Source of the DNA: Kitagawia praeruptora | Taxonomy: Eukaryota > Streptophyta > Magnoliopsida > Apiales > Apiaceae | Assembly: GCA_037693485.1 (NCBI GenBank) | Contig: CM075347.1 | Span: 64,576,501-64,640,500, forward strand | Direction of reading: 5' to 3' | Length of the DNA stretch: 64,000 nt | Shown: in pieces, positions 1-11,987 of the stretch | Position numbering within the stretch: position 1 is the first letter of the stretch | How the letters are laid out: every line of letters starts with the position of its first letter | Program-made: the position numbers and the translations under genes | Notes under the pieces: generated by a model | Databases searched by the model: none | What the model was told of the DNA's origin: nothing | The model's input: the letters and a program-made list of their open reading frames with translations, nothing else

Positions 1-1064
1 GCATAAAATAATATACACAATTACAGGTTCATATATAAATAATATAATAATCATGTTAAAAACTCATATAGATTTAAAAATCTCAATATTTGCGAACATA
101 TCAACATAAGTGCATGTACTGACAATATCAAAACACAAAACATGATCTTACTCCAAAAATAAGACAATGCACATTAACAAAATCAGATGTAATTGGTTCG
201 AAACAAATAGGTGCACTTACTATATTTCAATATTTATTATTTTACTTATAAACACAAAAAAGACAGGCAGCTATGCACAAAATCATGATAGAAAGAGAGA
301 GTTCAATTAGGATTTGCACGTTCCTGAAACTATTTAATACATATTTTCATTTTCCTTTTAAATAATACTCAAGTATACAAGGAAACATGAAAAATGAGCA
401 AATTGTACATATAAAATAAACAAAATGCATTTATATGCTATGGTGCAAGATTAAACACCAAGTCTATAGACTACAAAATACATATAGGCACACATCAAAT
501 TTAACAACACCAATTTAAAGTAGCATACCACAAATTAATATGATGAGGGAAGTCAACAATATATTTTTTTTAATATCCATAGCCTCACACAAAAACATAG
601 CTCCAGAATATACCATTTTAATTATGATACTTAGCCACCTCATTTTATTATTATTTTTTGAAATTGACCATAATTTTATATAAACCCAAGCTAGCTAGAC
701 AGGATTAAACATTTAGTATTATCAAATAATATATGAGGGCAGTGAACACATACTAACAAAAAGAAAATAAGAACAAATCATGTCTTATTTATTTATATAA
801 TCACTTTTTTAAGCTTACGTAAATAGTGATTATATAAGATCATGCAGAATCCAAATAATTGTAACACCAATAAAGTCAGTAGGCATCAGATATAAGGTTA
901 ATAACTGTATTTGTGATACAAGCAAAGCATTACATATAGGTGTATCATAAGAATAAATATAGAGTAAGTTTCTGGTTAGTCATGTACCTTAATCTCAGTG
1001 AAGCGCCAATAAGCGGTGCTGCTTGGAATAAACTAAGGTGACTGCTGTCTGTCCTTTCCACTTC
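1..1064. other. AT-rich DNA, no gene recognised
   Basis: No open frame, splice-site series or element terminus that I can support is visible. The stretch is rich in A and T, as is usual for plant intergenic or intronic DNA. One short inverted repeat stands out: TATATAATCACT near 794-805 pairs with AGTGATTATATA near 825-836, which could form a hairpin or be a worn MITE. Confidence 0.6.
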
Positions 1065-1070
1065 TATATA

Positions 1071-1302
1071 TCGTGCTGATAACGTTTTGTACAATAATAT
1101 ATATAACAACTAAGAGAGCTAGATAGTAGAGAGAAAGGAGATGATCATTTTATTCATCTATATAGACAATGAACAAGCAAGGCTTTATATAGCCTCCCAA
1201 ATCATAAGTTACAATGATATGAAAAGCCAAAAGTTGGAGGAGTTACAAGGATAGTGAAGAGCTAAGGTTGGAAAGTTAAGAGTCATACAATATTATATAA
1301 CA
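1071..1302 (-). repeat. Possible copia LTR remnant with adjacent primer-site-like motif
   Basis: Read on the minus strand, positions 1071-1086 give AACGTTATCAGCACGA, a motif found beside the 5' LTR of some plant copia elements. Immediately to the right, 1088-1302 begins TGTACAATAATATA and ends ATTATATAACA, so it has TG...CA termini with partly mirrored ends. No coding part and no target-site duplication is visible, so this would be a truncated end. It could equally be chance similarity in AT-rich DNA. Confidence 0.3.
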
Positions 1303-1464
1303 GAATCAGATTTTTTTGAAGCTAAATAATAGATGAAAATCATAAAAATGTTTTGGTAAATTTTATTTTCTGTAAAAGTGCTTCGTTTCATCATGCTTAA
1401 AAACCAATTGCTATGTTGAATTTTTCCTTTTGCCTTAACCCAAAATTCCCTTTTCTTTATTTGC

Positions 1465-1709
1465 TATTCCCTCTGTCCCATTCATTTTTATACGTTATTT
1501 TAGAATGTCTAACATGCATTTTAAGATGCGTAAATAGTACAGTTACATAATTTATTTTTAAATTTTTTTTTTGTAAAAAAATAGGATTGTTCTATTTTTA
1601 TACAAAAAAATTATAAAAATAAGTTATGTAACTATATTAATTAGAATCTTTAAAATGCGTGCCACAGCCCATCCTCAATGTATAGAATTCAGTGGGACGG
1701 AATGAATAA
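1465..1709. mobile_element. Stowaway-like (Tc1/mariner) MITE, degenerate
   Basis: The left end reads TATTCCCTCTGTCCCATTCA, close to the CTCCCTCCGTCCC terminus of plant Stowaway MITEs. The right end, AGTGGGACGGAATGAAT, is its imperfect inverted complement. The roughly 245 bp length, AT-rich interior, mirrored halves (AAGTTATGTAACTATATTAA against the left-arm equivalent) and TA dinucleotides at both borders fit the family. There is no coding capacity. The exact ends are uncertain by a few bases. Confidence 0.55.
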
Positions 1710-1923
1710 CTAATAAGGATCAGCATGTATCTGAATATCTATTTTTGACCGACTGAATTATATTTTATAAAAAAACTTTTTATCATTTGCTATAGGATTG
1801 ATAATAAGTTTCAGATTTAAAATTAATAAAATTATAGACTTTATATTCTGTAATATGTAATGCTGTAATGTTGAATGTTCTAATAATTACCCAAATTCTA
1901 TCTAAAATATCCCAGAATCCTCC

Positions 1924-2619
1924 TATGAGGGTGAGGTCTGTGGTCAACATACGCCAAATTGCTGAAAATATCCCACAATATCACAATTTGAAAGCAAATG
2001 ATCCCAAATAGCATAGCTCAAAAACTTGGCCCCAAATATCACTCCAAAACACAGTATCGTGTAGCGTTTTATTTTTTTTAAAACGCTAAATCGTTTCGCG
2101 TTTCCAGCCAAAACAAAGTTTAGTTCAGCGTTTTGTGTTGGTGACCAACTTTCAATTAGCGTTTGTAGTAAATAGTACAAAACACAGTTTGTATTTTTTT
2201 CCAAATTAATATTTTTTATTTTTATTGATATTTCTTTTGGGGTTAAATAGTTTCCATTTGGGATTTAACGGGTTTCATTTGAAATTTAGAAATATTAATT
2301 TTTTAAATTAATTTTTTTTTAATTTTATTTTGTATTCCCTTGGGGTTTCAGCGGTTAACCTTTGGGGTTCAACGTTTCCATTTTGGGTTTTAGAAATATT
2401 ACGAACGACGAATAAACCGTATGCGAACTTAGGGTTTAGGGTTCTTTACAACCCTAAACCCTAGACCCTAAACCCTAACTTATCCTGATTTTTAAACGCG
2501 TTAGCGTTTAAAAATTAGGCCGCCGGATTCAATTTTTTAATTAAAATTTTTTAATTTTAAAAATACAATTTTAATTAAATTTAGGGGTTCAACAATTAAC
2601 TTTAGGGATTCAACGTTTC
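1924..2619. repeat. GCGTT-rich degenerate repeats with telomere-like motif
   Basis: The words AGCGTTT and AAACGCT recur at 2050-2170. From about 2233 there are degenerate copies of a ~250 bp unit (GGGTTCAACGTTTCCATTT, then TTAGAAATATT, AAACGCGTTAGCGTTT, GCCGCCGGATTCAATTTTTT). The better copy, about 2366-2614, is interrupted by Tat-1 and a further copy resumes at 16654. Positions 2429-2480 carry TTTAGGG/CCCTAAA words in both orientations, resembling interstitial telomeric sequence. No coding function is supported. Confidence 0.55.
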
Positions 2620-3558
2620 TGTTGTGACCAAAATCTTGCATGGGTTAGATTTAGGCCCACTAGAGGATTAGGGTCCAGATCCATGAAGGGAATGAGTAAT
2701 CTGTCAGGTTTCCGGAGGCCTATGGTAGCCCTAGGGGTTACCATGTGCACTGCAACACGGGAACGCATGGCTAAGGGCCTCGAGGTATCCCCTTGAGGAT
2801 ATCCTATAACTATTATCAGTCATCCAGTAGAGCTTCCAGAGTAGCTTCCATAATAGGGGTTACTGGAGCCAGGCTACCGGGCGGTATCCCCAGCTTCCGC
2901 CGGAAGCCTGATCGGGCTGCCAAATCAGATAAGGCACGCCTCCTACTTTTTAGGAACACGTTTATATCATCTAAAAACACTCCTGAACAGATATACATTC
3001 AGTTATATGAGGATATATGTCATATTTACTTGATAAATGATGCAAAACCATGATAAACACAAAGGATAATCATCCTACATTACCTACACAGCTTGGTAAC
3101 CTGATTATACACATCCTACACGATTATTATCAGAAATAACAGTCATTATCCCACTGGAGAGAGGATAACTCATCATAAACAAACAATAATATCATTCAAG
3201 AACTACATTCGGGCTTGATCCACTATAAATAGTGGTATGTAGGCAGTTTACGGGATCTTCTTCGACACTTACACTTCTTGAGTAGCTAGAGCACGTGCAC
3301 TCTTGTGTGACACAGTCAAATTAGGGTTCTTGGCTGGCCAACATTTGGTCCTTGAGCTCTCATCCCATAGATTCAGTCCGATCCTTCCGAGGAATCACAT
3401 CCCGTGTTCTTCGGTAACCCTAGTCGTGAGCCTTCCCGGGCGGCTAGCTATTGATCTTCAACCACGAGCCTTTCGGGGTGGTTGAACGATTCCTTGTTTA
3501 CTGGTGCTATTCCAGCACGAGGCCTCGTAATCTGTTGTGCAAAAATCCTCCCACAATA
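2620..3558 (+). repeat. Tat-1 5' LTR
   Basis: This 939-bp LTR begins TGTTGTGACC. It ends CCACAATA where the 3' copy has CCACAACA, so the terminal CA is mutated. A TATA box (TATAAATAG, 3224-3232) probably directs the genomic transcript. Short ORFs across this LTR are not genes. Confidence 0.9.
3224..3232 (+). promoter_or_regulatory. TATA box in Tat-1 LTR
   Basis: TATAAATAG lies about 335 bp before the LTR end and is conserved at 16314-16322 in the 3' LTR. Its position fits the U3 promoter of an LTR retrotransposon. There is no direct evidence of activity. Confidence 0.5.
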
Positions 3559-3559
3559 A

Positions 3560-3575
3560 TTGGCGCCCGAAGGAG
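3560..3575 (+). other. Tat-1 primer binding site
   Basis: TTGGCGCCCGAAGGAG directly follows the 5' LTR, as expected for minus-strand priming by a tRNA whose 3' end pairs with TGGCGCC. The tRNA species is not certain; Asp is a candidate. Tat-B has the related TTTGGCGATAGAAGGAGG in the same place (minus strand, 52326-52343). Confidence 0.6.
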
Positions 3576-3605
3576 GGGCCTCAAAAATCGCCATTTGGAG
3601 GAGAT

Positions 3606-5549
3606 ATGGCGAGTGACAATTCTGATAGTGATAAGACACCGTCTCAGGATGGTAATGGACGAAACAAAAATGGTGGTAATGATGTTAGTAACAAAGACAT
3701 CATGGATTATCTGAAAACGATGAATGAAAGAGTTAACCACTTGGAAAAAAGTTCCGAGAAAATGAAAAAATGGCAAAGGAAGTGCAAGTCGAAGTCAAAA
3801 AAGAAGAATGTGACTCCGACAAGGCTGAATTTCGAGTCTGAGGACAATATTGAGGACAAAACTGATCATGTCCCGTCTGAAGAAGAGGTAGAGGAGCCTG
3901 TGGAAGAAGAATGTGAGGGCAACCAATCTGATGTCCCGGAAGCCTAGGGTACCGAAGGTTCACCCACCAGAAGTCTGAGCATTTTTCACCGAGTTGGCAA
4001 AAGACTGACTAACAAAGACCTTTGTCACAAGTTGATTCACACTGGAAACAAAGATCGAAGGGATGACAATGGGGGTTCCGTAACCCGGGGTTCCCGAGAA
4101 CGCAGAGAGAGGTCCCACTCGGTACCCCCAAGAAGCACTTCCAAGAGGTCTTGATCTAATGGCAGAAGGAGTTATAGGCAAAGTGGTCACTCTTCTGGGC
4201 ATAGAAGCAGGAAATCCCTTTCTACCGGAGTCCCAACCGGTGGGGGTACCGACCAGGATTCCAGCTCCCATCAGAGTTCGGTTCCCAGAAGAAGTAAGAT
4301 AGCCAATGAAGATGATGACTCTGGAAGTGACATGCTTTCAGATGGTGAAAATGGACAGTCCAGGATGTCTGACTGGAAAAAGGCCTTGGAAAAGATCAAG
4401 GAGGAGAAAAAGTTTAAGTCCGGTATCGCTGCCGGTTCCCCATTTTCTGTGAAAGTGAAAAAGGCAGCCTTGCCAAGGTTCTTTAAGATGAATACTGACT
4501 TGAAATTCAATGGAAACTCAGATCCAGTTGAATACTTGAGCCGTTTTAATACAGAAATGGACGTCTACCAAGTGAAGGACTTAGCAAGGTGTAGGCTACT
4601 GGCATCCACACTGAGTGGAAATGCCCACCAATGGTTCAAAAGGCTAGCCGAAGGGTCTATCGAATCCGGGAGGAAGATGGGAGACCAGTTTATCTCTCAA
4701 TTCAGGGCTACCGTGGCCTATGCCCCACCGGTGAATACCCTGGCTAATATCAAGCAAGAACCCCACGAAACTTTAAGGCAGTACTTTAAAAGATTTAATG
4801 AGCAAGTGCCAAAGGTAAAGAAGGCTTCTAATGAAACCCTGAAGAATTTCCTGATAGCCGGGGTTAGGCCTGGAACCGAGTTTTGGAAGGAGTTACAAAC
4901 CGAAGAGCCCGGAACCCTGGCAGAGTTCTACCAACAGACGGAATGCCACAAAGTGATTGAAGAATCCATGGCAAAATTGTCCAAAGATTCCAATCCCCGA
5001 GGTTGGAATAGGAATAAAAGAAACCGCTCTTACAGCCCTAAAAGGGATTCCAATAAAAGGGCTTCCGGGAGTGGTACTGCCGGTTTGGGAGCCCCTCGGT
5101 ATGATGACAAGACTGCCCCTATTGCTGTTAATGCAACTAAGGATAGAGTTTCTGTCAAGGACAGACTCACTCCGAAGGCAAATTTTCAGAAGTACTCAGA
5201 GTATACTCCTTTGACTGTCCCAATTAGTCATATTCTCGAAGTAAATGAGAAGAATGGGCTATTCCGGAGGCCCTACCGGGCAGGACCCCCAGGAGTGAAA
5301 GATCAGGGAAAATACTGTGCATTCCATGAAGTGAATGGCCACGAGACTGCTGATTGCAGGCACTTGAAAGATCAAATTGAAGAATTGATTAGAAATGGAT
5401 ACCTGACTGAATTTGTAGCCCAAGAGGCTAAGAAGTATAAAGAAGGTAGAGACAACAAGGACAAGGCTCCAGGAAACCAAGAAAGAACTACCCGAGCCAA
5501 TAGCATCCATACCATATTCGATGGCCCTTACTTGGGGGGGTGCCAGTAG
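3606..5549 (+). pseudogene. gag: Tat-1 gag polyprotein, broken
   Basis: Capsid-nucleocapsid precursor of Tat-1. The likely start is the ATG at 3606 (MASDNSDSDKTPS), since the longer frame upstream only reads through the primer site. The N-terminal part is charged and lysine-rich, and a TAG at 3945-3947 ends the first frame. After a degraded stretch the frame reopens at 4332 and covers the retrotransposon-gag region (RFNTEMDVYQV, GNAHQWFKRL, then FKRFNEQVPKVKK), which matches Tat-B gag closely. A basic tail (about 4990-5060) and a Cys/His-containing segment (YCAFHEVNGHETADC, 5312-5356) follow. A one-base change in the G run at 5535-5541 shifts it out of frame with protease; Tat-B reads through here. 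Confidence 0.88.
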
Positions 5550-8500
5550 GAATGCCAGAGATAGGTATGCCCGGGAAGCCAGGGGGAAGCCCCTAACAAA
5601 TGTTTTCCACCTTGTAGAAAGGCCCCCTAAGCTGTTCAAAGGGGAAACCGCTGACATTTCCTTTACCGAGGAGGATGCCAAATGGGTTCACCACCCTCAT
5701 AATGATGCTTTGGTGGTAACCGTGAGTATTGGTGGAATGAATGTGCACAGAGTGCTGGTTGATAATGGAAGCTCAGTGAATATCTTGGCTTATACTACAT
5801 TCCAGAAATTGGGACTTTTGGACAAAGAGTTACTGCCTACCAATAATGAGCTATATGGGTTCACCGGTAACCCAGTCCAAATCATGGGCAAGGTCAAATT
5901 ACCCCTGGCATTGGGTGTGGATCCCTGCAAGGCCACCCAAATGGCAGAATTCATGGTGGTAGATGAAGACATTTCCCACAATGCAATTCTCGGTAGACCA
6001 ATATTGAAAGATATGAGGGTGGTAACCTCAATATACCACTTTTCAATGAAGTTTCCTACACCAAACGACATTGGGTGTGTGAAAGGATGTCAACATGAGT
6101 CAAGGGAATGCTATAACAGAGTTGTGCAGGCTGCCAAGAAGGCAGACAAATCTATTCAAGTTGAAGAAAAGGCTGATGGAGAAGCCTTAATGAGAAGCCA
6201 TGGGCTTGAGCCACAGAAATTTGAAAGAGCATCGTGTAATGCCATCATGATAGTGGAGTTACCGAAGGAACCTACTGAAGAGGTTCCTGTTTTTCGGGGG
6301 GTAGTACCACCACAAAGCTTGTTGCTGGAAGCTGCCGAGAAAAATGATGAAATTCCAAATTTTCCAGTGGAAGGCATAGTGAAAAATGCCTAAGATAACG
6401 ATCTAGATAAAGCAATACTAGAGAGTGAGAACCAGGAGGCGGTGAAAGGGCTCCCAGTTGAAATTGATATCGATCCCAGAATGCCCGGTACCCCGGAAAA
6501 GGCAGGGGCTGCCGAGGACACTATTCCAATACTGGTGGATGTTGAAGATCCTAGCAAAGTCCTGAAAATTGGGCAACAACTAGATGAAAAGACAAGAGAA
6601 AGGCTGACCGCTTTCCTTAAAAGCAACCTAGATGTGTTTGCATGGTGTCACTCTGACATGGTGGGGATCGACCCAAAAGTCATGTGCCATCACTTGAATA
6701 TTGACCCTTAGAGAAGGGGTATCCGGCAGAAGAGAAGGCCTGTCAGTGGTGAAAGGGCTACCGCTCTCCAGGAAGAGGTAGACCGGTTACTGAAGGCTGG
6801 TTTGATCAAAGAATCCTTCTACCCAACATGGCTGGCAAACCCGGTACTGGTCCGGAAGCCCAATGGGAAATGGAGGACATGTGTTGACTTTACTGATCTG
6901 AATAAGGCATGCCCCAAGGATAGCTTCCCGCTACCCAGAATTGATCAACTGGTGGATGCTACGGCATGCCATGCTTTACTAAGTTTCATGGATGCCTACT
7001 ACGGATATAACCAGATACCGATGTATGAACCAGACCAGGAGCATACCAGCTTCATAACCGATAGGGGACTGTACTGTTATGTGGGGATGCCGTTTGGGTT
7101 ATTGAATGACGGGGCTACCTACCAAAGGCTAGTAAACATGATGTTTAAGGAACAAATTGGTAAGACTATGGAAGTCTATGTTGACGATATGCTGGTCAAA
7201 TCAAAGGTGGCAGTCGACCATGTGTCACACCTTTCTGAGATGTTTGATATCCTGAGGAAGTACCGGATGAAACTAAACCCCCAAAAGTGTGTTTTTGGTG
7301 TGGAGTCTGGAAAATTTCTTGGATTCATTGTGAACCACAGAAGGATTGAGGCAAACCCTGCCAAAATTAGGGCATTGCTGGAACTGAGATCCCCAAGGAA
7401 TGTAAAGGAAGTCCAAGGGCTTACCGGAAGGGTAGCAGCCCTAAACAGATTCGTATCTCGATCTTCCGACAAGTGTAAGGAGTTCTTCAAGGCTATCAAG
7501 AAGGGTCAAAACTTTGAATGGACCCCGGAATATGAAGAAGCCTTTCAAAAGCTGAAGGAACAGCTGGGAAGCCTACCATTGCTCTCCAAACCCCTGGAAG
7601 GTGAGGTACTCATTTTATATCTAGCTGTTTCTGAGTACTCAATAAGTGCTGTGTTAATCCGGGAAGAAGAACAAGTACAATACCCGGTATACTATGTGAG
7701 CAAAAGGCTGTTGGATGCGGAAACCCGCTATCCCAGCATGGAAAAACTGGCATATGCTCTGATATTGGCTTCCAGGAAGCTAAGGCCTTACTTTCAGGCC
7801 CATAAAATCGAGGTCAGAACGTCCTTTCCGTTGAGGCAAGTGATGCACAAGTCGGAAGCCTCCGGTAGAATGATGAAATGGGCTGTCGAGCTAGGACAGT
7901 TTGAAATAGATTACAAACCACGAACAGCTATCAAAGGCCAAGCTCTGGCTGATTTCTTACTAGAGTTTCCTCCTGATTTTGAGGTTACCGAAGAAGAAGG
8001 TGCCCCGGTACCCCCAGTTACCGAAGGGGATGCCGAAGACCCCCAGTTATGGTGGAACCTGTATATTGATGGAGCAGTAAATAACAATGGGGGAGGTGCA
8101 TGGATAGAGTTGGTAAGCCCAGAGGGGCACCGAATTCAGAGCGCCATACACTTTGGCTTCAAGGCTACCAACAATGATGCAGAGTACGAGGCCCTGATTG
8201 CTAGCTTGAAACTGGCTCTGGAAATGAAGGTAGAATACCTGAACGTGTTTAGTGACTCTATGCTGATTGTGTGGTAAATCAAAGGGAGCTTCCAAAGCCG
8301 AGGCCCCCGCACTGAACTCTACATGAGGTATGCCCAAGAACTCATCAGTAGGTTCAAGTTGTTAAATCTGAATCAGATCCCAAGGGTAGAAAATGCAAAT
8401 GCTGATGCCCTTGCCAAGTTGGGATCCCAAAAAGAAGCTGTTCTGTTAGGGGTGATACCCCTTGAAGTTCAACTCCAACCAAGTATCCATCGAGAGGAGA

Positions 8501-9768
8501 TTATGGAGATAAATTCTTCTATGGAAAGCCAATGGACTGCCCCGATACGTGAGTATATCACCAAGGGGACACTTCCGAAAGACAAAGATGAAGCCCGGAA
8601 ACTCAAATACAAGGCTGCCCGTTATGTGATCTATGATGGCATCCTATACAAAAGGGGTTTTAACCAACCTCTACTTAAATGCATATCTGGAAATGAATGT
8701 GAATACATCCTAAGGGAAATTCATGAAGGCATTTGTGGCAACCACTCGGGGGGTACCTCCCTGGCCCACAAAATTCTCCGACAGGGCTACTACTGGCCTA
8801 CCATGAAAACTGATGCTTATAACTTTGCTAAAGCTTGTGATCAATGCCAAAGGTTTGCTAACTTCAATAGCAATCCAGCTGTGGAACTAAGGCCCATTGG
8901 AAGCCCCTAGCCCTTTGCGATATGGGGAATTGATCTGATTGGGGAGCTTCCTAAATGCAGAGGCGGTGTAAAGTATGCTGTGGTAGCTGTTGACTACTTT
9001 ACCAAGTGGGCAGAAGCAGAGCCCCTGGCCACCATTACCGCTGGTAAGCTGAAGGAATTTGTTAAAAGAGCTATTATATGCAGGTACGGGGTACCGTACA
9101 AACTTATTTCAGACAATGGCAACCAATTTAATAGTAAAGAAATGAGAAGTCTATGTGAAGACTTGGAAATAAAGAAAGATTTCTCGACCGTTTGCCATCC
9201 CCAAAGTAATGGGCAAACAGAGGTTGTAAACAAAATCATTAAGCACACTTTGAAAGCTAAGCTGGAAGACAAAAAGGGAAGCTGGCCCGAGGAGCTTCCA
9301 ATGGTCCTGTGGTCTTACAATACTACTCCCAGATCCACTACCGGAGAGTCTCCCTTTGCTCTAACCTATGGCTGTGAAGTTATGGTCCCAGTGGAAGTCG
9401 GGACAGGGTCCTACCGGAGGGACAATTTTAATCAAGAATCAAATGAAATAAATCAGAGGCTGGCCCTAGACATGATAAAGGAAAACCAGGCTACCGCCCA
9501 GCTGAAACTTGCGGCTTACCAGCAGAGGACCCACAAATACTACAACAACAAGGTACGCCCTCGACCCCTCAAGGTTGGGGACCTAGTACTGAGAAGAATG
9601 ATACCAAATATGCGGGTTCCCGGGCACGGAGCCTTTGGAGCAAATTGGGAAGGGCCTTACAAATTAAAGTCTATCTTTTGGGAAGGCACTTACCACCTTG
9701 AAGACATGGATGGGAACACTATTCCCCGTGCTTGGAATGCCGAGCAACTAAAAAATTACTATCAGTAA
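5521..9768 (+). pseudogene. pol: Tat-1 pol: protease, RT, RNase H, second RNase H, integrase; broken
   Basis: One reading frame runs from 5521 to 9768 but is cut by four stops: TAA 6391-6393, TAG 6709-6711, TAA 8275-8277 and TAG 8908-8910. In order it encodes an aspartic protease (VLVDNGSSVN near 5753, ILGRP near 5985), reverse transcriptase (FPLPRIDQLVD near 6925, catalytic YVDDML near 7177), RNase H (LYLAVSEYSISAVLI near 7615, ALADFL near 7945), the Tat-type second RNase H (LYIDGAVNNNGGG near 8059, SDSML near 8250) and integrase (zinc-binding region near 8720-8850, core YFTKWAEAEPL at 8995, ISDNGNQF at 9106, NGQTE at 9208). The TAG at 8908 replaces the Trp that Tat-B keeps in SPWPFA, a G-to-A change. 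About 70 percent of residues match Tat-B by eye. It is non-functional. Confidence 0.92.
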
Positions 9769-10134
9769 GACTCTTTTCAGAGCAAACGTAGGCCTCTTTC
9801 AGGCTTAGGATGAATAAAGGCAACCTACTAGTTGTGGTTGCGTCATTTCCCTTTCAGTTCTTAGGATTTCATGATTTTCAGTAGATGCTCGGGGGGTAGT
9901 GGATGCACACCCCGTCTGGATGAAATTTGATGTAATCGTACTCTTTGATTTTCAGTAAAAGTAGAAGTTGATTGTTTCCTTTTACATTTACCACTTATAA
10001 ATATTTTCAGAAAGATATGTAAGACCAACAAGCATAGTTCTACATGGCAGCCAGGCTACCATCCAGAACTAGGGGGTAGTAGTGGATACACCTCTCAGCT
10101 TAACAGGTTGAAATTATTAGAATTTTAAAATTTT
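9769..10134 (+). other. Tat-1 region after pol, with two purine-tract-like motifs
   Basis: This is non-coding. It contains GGGGGGTAGT at 9891-9900 and AGGGGGTAGT at 10071-10080, each followed by AGTGGATRCAC-like sequence. Both closely resemble the true polypurine tract at 15686-15699. Confidence 0.6.
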
Positions 10135-11077
10135 CAACACCAGACATGTATGGAACCTTGAGTGGTTCACATGGCTTACTTGGTTATCAGGGCATGTATG
10201 GAACCCTGTTCGGCATACATGGTTCCCTTCATTGCTTGGGCTTGTGTGGTACCCTGTTCGGCACACTTGGATCCCTTCAACACCAGACATGTATGGAACC
10301 TTGAGTGGTTCACATGGCTTACTTGGTTATCAGGGCATGTATGGAACCCTGTTCGGCATACATGGTTCCCTTGATTGCTTGGGCTTGTGTGGTACCCTGT
10401 TCGGCACACTTGGATCCCTTCAACACCAGACATGTATAGAACCTTGAGTGGTTCACATGGCTTACTTGGTTATCAGGGCATGTATGGAACCTTGTTCGGC
10501 ATACATGGTTCCCTTCATTGCTTGGGCTTGTGTGGTACCCTGTTCGGCACACTTGGATCCCTTCAACACCAGACATGTATGGAACCTTGAGTGGTTCACA
10601 TGGATTACTTGGTTATCAGGGCATGTATGGAACCCTGTTCGGCATACATGGTTCCCTTCATTGCTTGGGCTTGTGTGGTACCCTATTCGGCACACTTGGA
10701 TCCCTTCAACACCAGACATGTATAGAACCTTGAGTGGTTCACATGGCTTACTTGGTTATCAGGGCATGTATGGAACCATGTTCGGCATACATGGTTCCCT
10801 TCATTGCGTGGGCTTGTGTGGTACCCTGTTCGGCACACTTGGATCCCTTCAACACCAGACATGTAAGGAACCTTGAGTGGTTCACATGGCTTACTTGGTT
10901 ATCAGGGCATGTATGGAACCCTGTTCGGCATACATGGTTCCCTTCATTATTTGGGCTTGTGTGGTACCCCAATCGGCACCCTTGGATCCCTTCAATACCT
11001 GGCATGTGTGTAACCTTGAGTGGTTCGCATGTCTCACTTAGCCAATAATCGTGTATGGAATCATGACCGACATACAT
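10135..11077 (+). repeat. 143-bp tandem repeat array in the Tat-1 3' region
   Basis: Six near-identical units of exactly 143 bp start at 10135, 10278, 10421, 10564, 10707 and 10850. A seventh, diverged partial unit starts at 10993. Each unit opens CAACACCAGACATGTATGG and contains an internal half-repeat, CCCTGTTCGGCAYAC(A/T)TGG, near units' middle and end. The overlapping ORFs on both strands are artefacts of the repeat. Variable tandem repeats between pol and the 3' LTR are known in Tat/Ogre elements and can seed satellite DNA. Confidence 0.95.
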
Positions 11078-11987
11078 TAATTATTCAATCATTAGCCTAT
11101 GCGGTTACAAGAGTTAACCCATATGGATTACCAAATGCCTTACTATTGTAGCCTTGCAGGAATGGCTTGCACAGGCATTACCACATACGATTCATTAAAA
11201 CAAGCCAGTAATCCCGGAACAAAGGCTTCCAGGTTGAGCCTCCGGTCACCCCGGGCTACCGGACAGGGTTACCGATTGGGGCTTCCAAGGCCAGGTTCCC
11301 GTCTTTGGAGCTTCCAGATGCTATAGGGTTACCGGATGCTACCTCGTACCCAGAGTGGCAACCCAGCAGATTAAGGTACAAGTAGTTCACCATTTATGTG
11401 AATGCCTATCCAGGTACACGCTGCCATTGCTTCTCAAGTACATCTCCATGTTGCGTTACCATGCTATCATTTAGTTCCTGATTCATGATTTATCATTTAT
11501 TTCGTTTAGTCAACGCGAATATGGCATATATCCTCTAAAATACTCGTATAAACTTGTATTAGGATCAACACCCAGAGTCATATTATCCGTTAGAACTCGA
11601 TAGTAATATTCGGTCATGAGTTGTTTAAGTTAAGGCATTACTCGTTTCACTTAGCAAGTTTAAGGTTTTTAGTTGAGTTGCTTAGTGAATTTCATTACGA
11701 CCAAAGGAAAGAGTCTGGCACCTAAGGCATAACCAGTTACAATACAATAATTATACTCACCACAGAAAGAATTAGATAATAAAACAAACATGCATTTGAT
11801 GAGTAAAACTAGTTCAAGAGTACCAGGCCCAAGGCCATAAAGCGAATAGAGTTAAAAGACTAAACCATTACACGCGTGGAGCATTACAGGAGCCCACCCC
11901 CTTAATTAAAACCGTAAAATTCTTAAACCGACCAAATGAAGTTCAGAATACGTTAACAAAATATGTAGCAGGAAAAAAGGACAATGC
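11078..11987. other. Tat-1 non-coding stretch downstream of the antisense gene
   Basis: No coding frame is supported. The first part is dense in TACCGG and GCTTCC words (11220-11345), a compositional trait of this element. The remainder would be the 3' untranslated side of the antisense gene. Confidence 0.5.

Noticed and set aside
1944..2204. 86-codon minus-strand ORF upstream of Tat-1
   Set aside because: Low-complexity GCGTT-rich repeat DNA; no domain and no codon-like composition.
3303..3776. Short ORFs across the Tat-1 LTR and primer site
   Set aside because: Overlap LTR control sequence and the gag start in other frames.
10162..11077. Overlapping ORFs of 70-142 codons on both strands, apparently encoding a repeat protein
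   Set aside because: They follow from the 143-bp tandem repeat. The unit is not a multiple of three, so the frame changes each unit, and both strands are open equally. There is no start context or family.
10135..11077. Possible CRISPR-like array
   Set aside because: Contiguous 143-bp tandem repeats without spacers, in plant DNA inside a retrotransposon.
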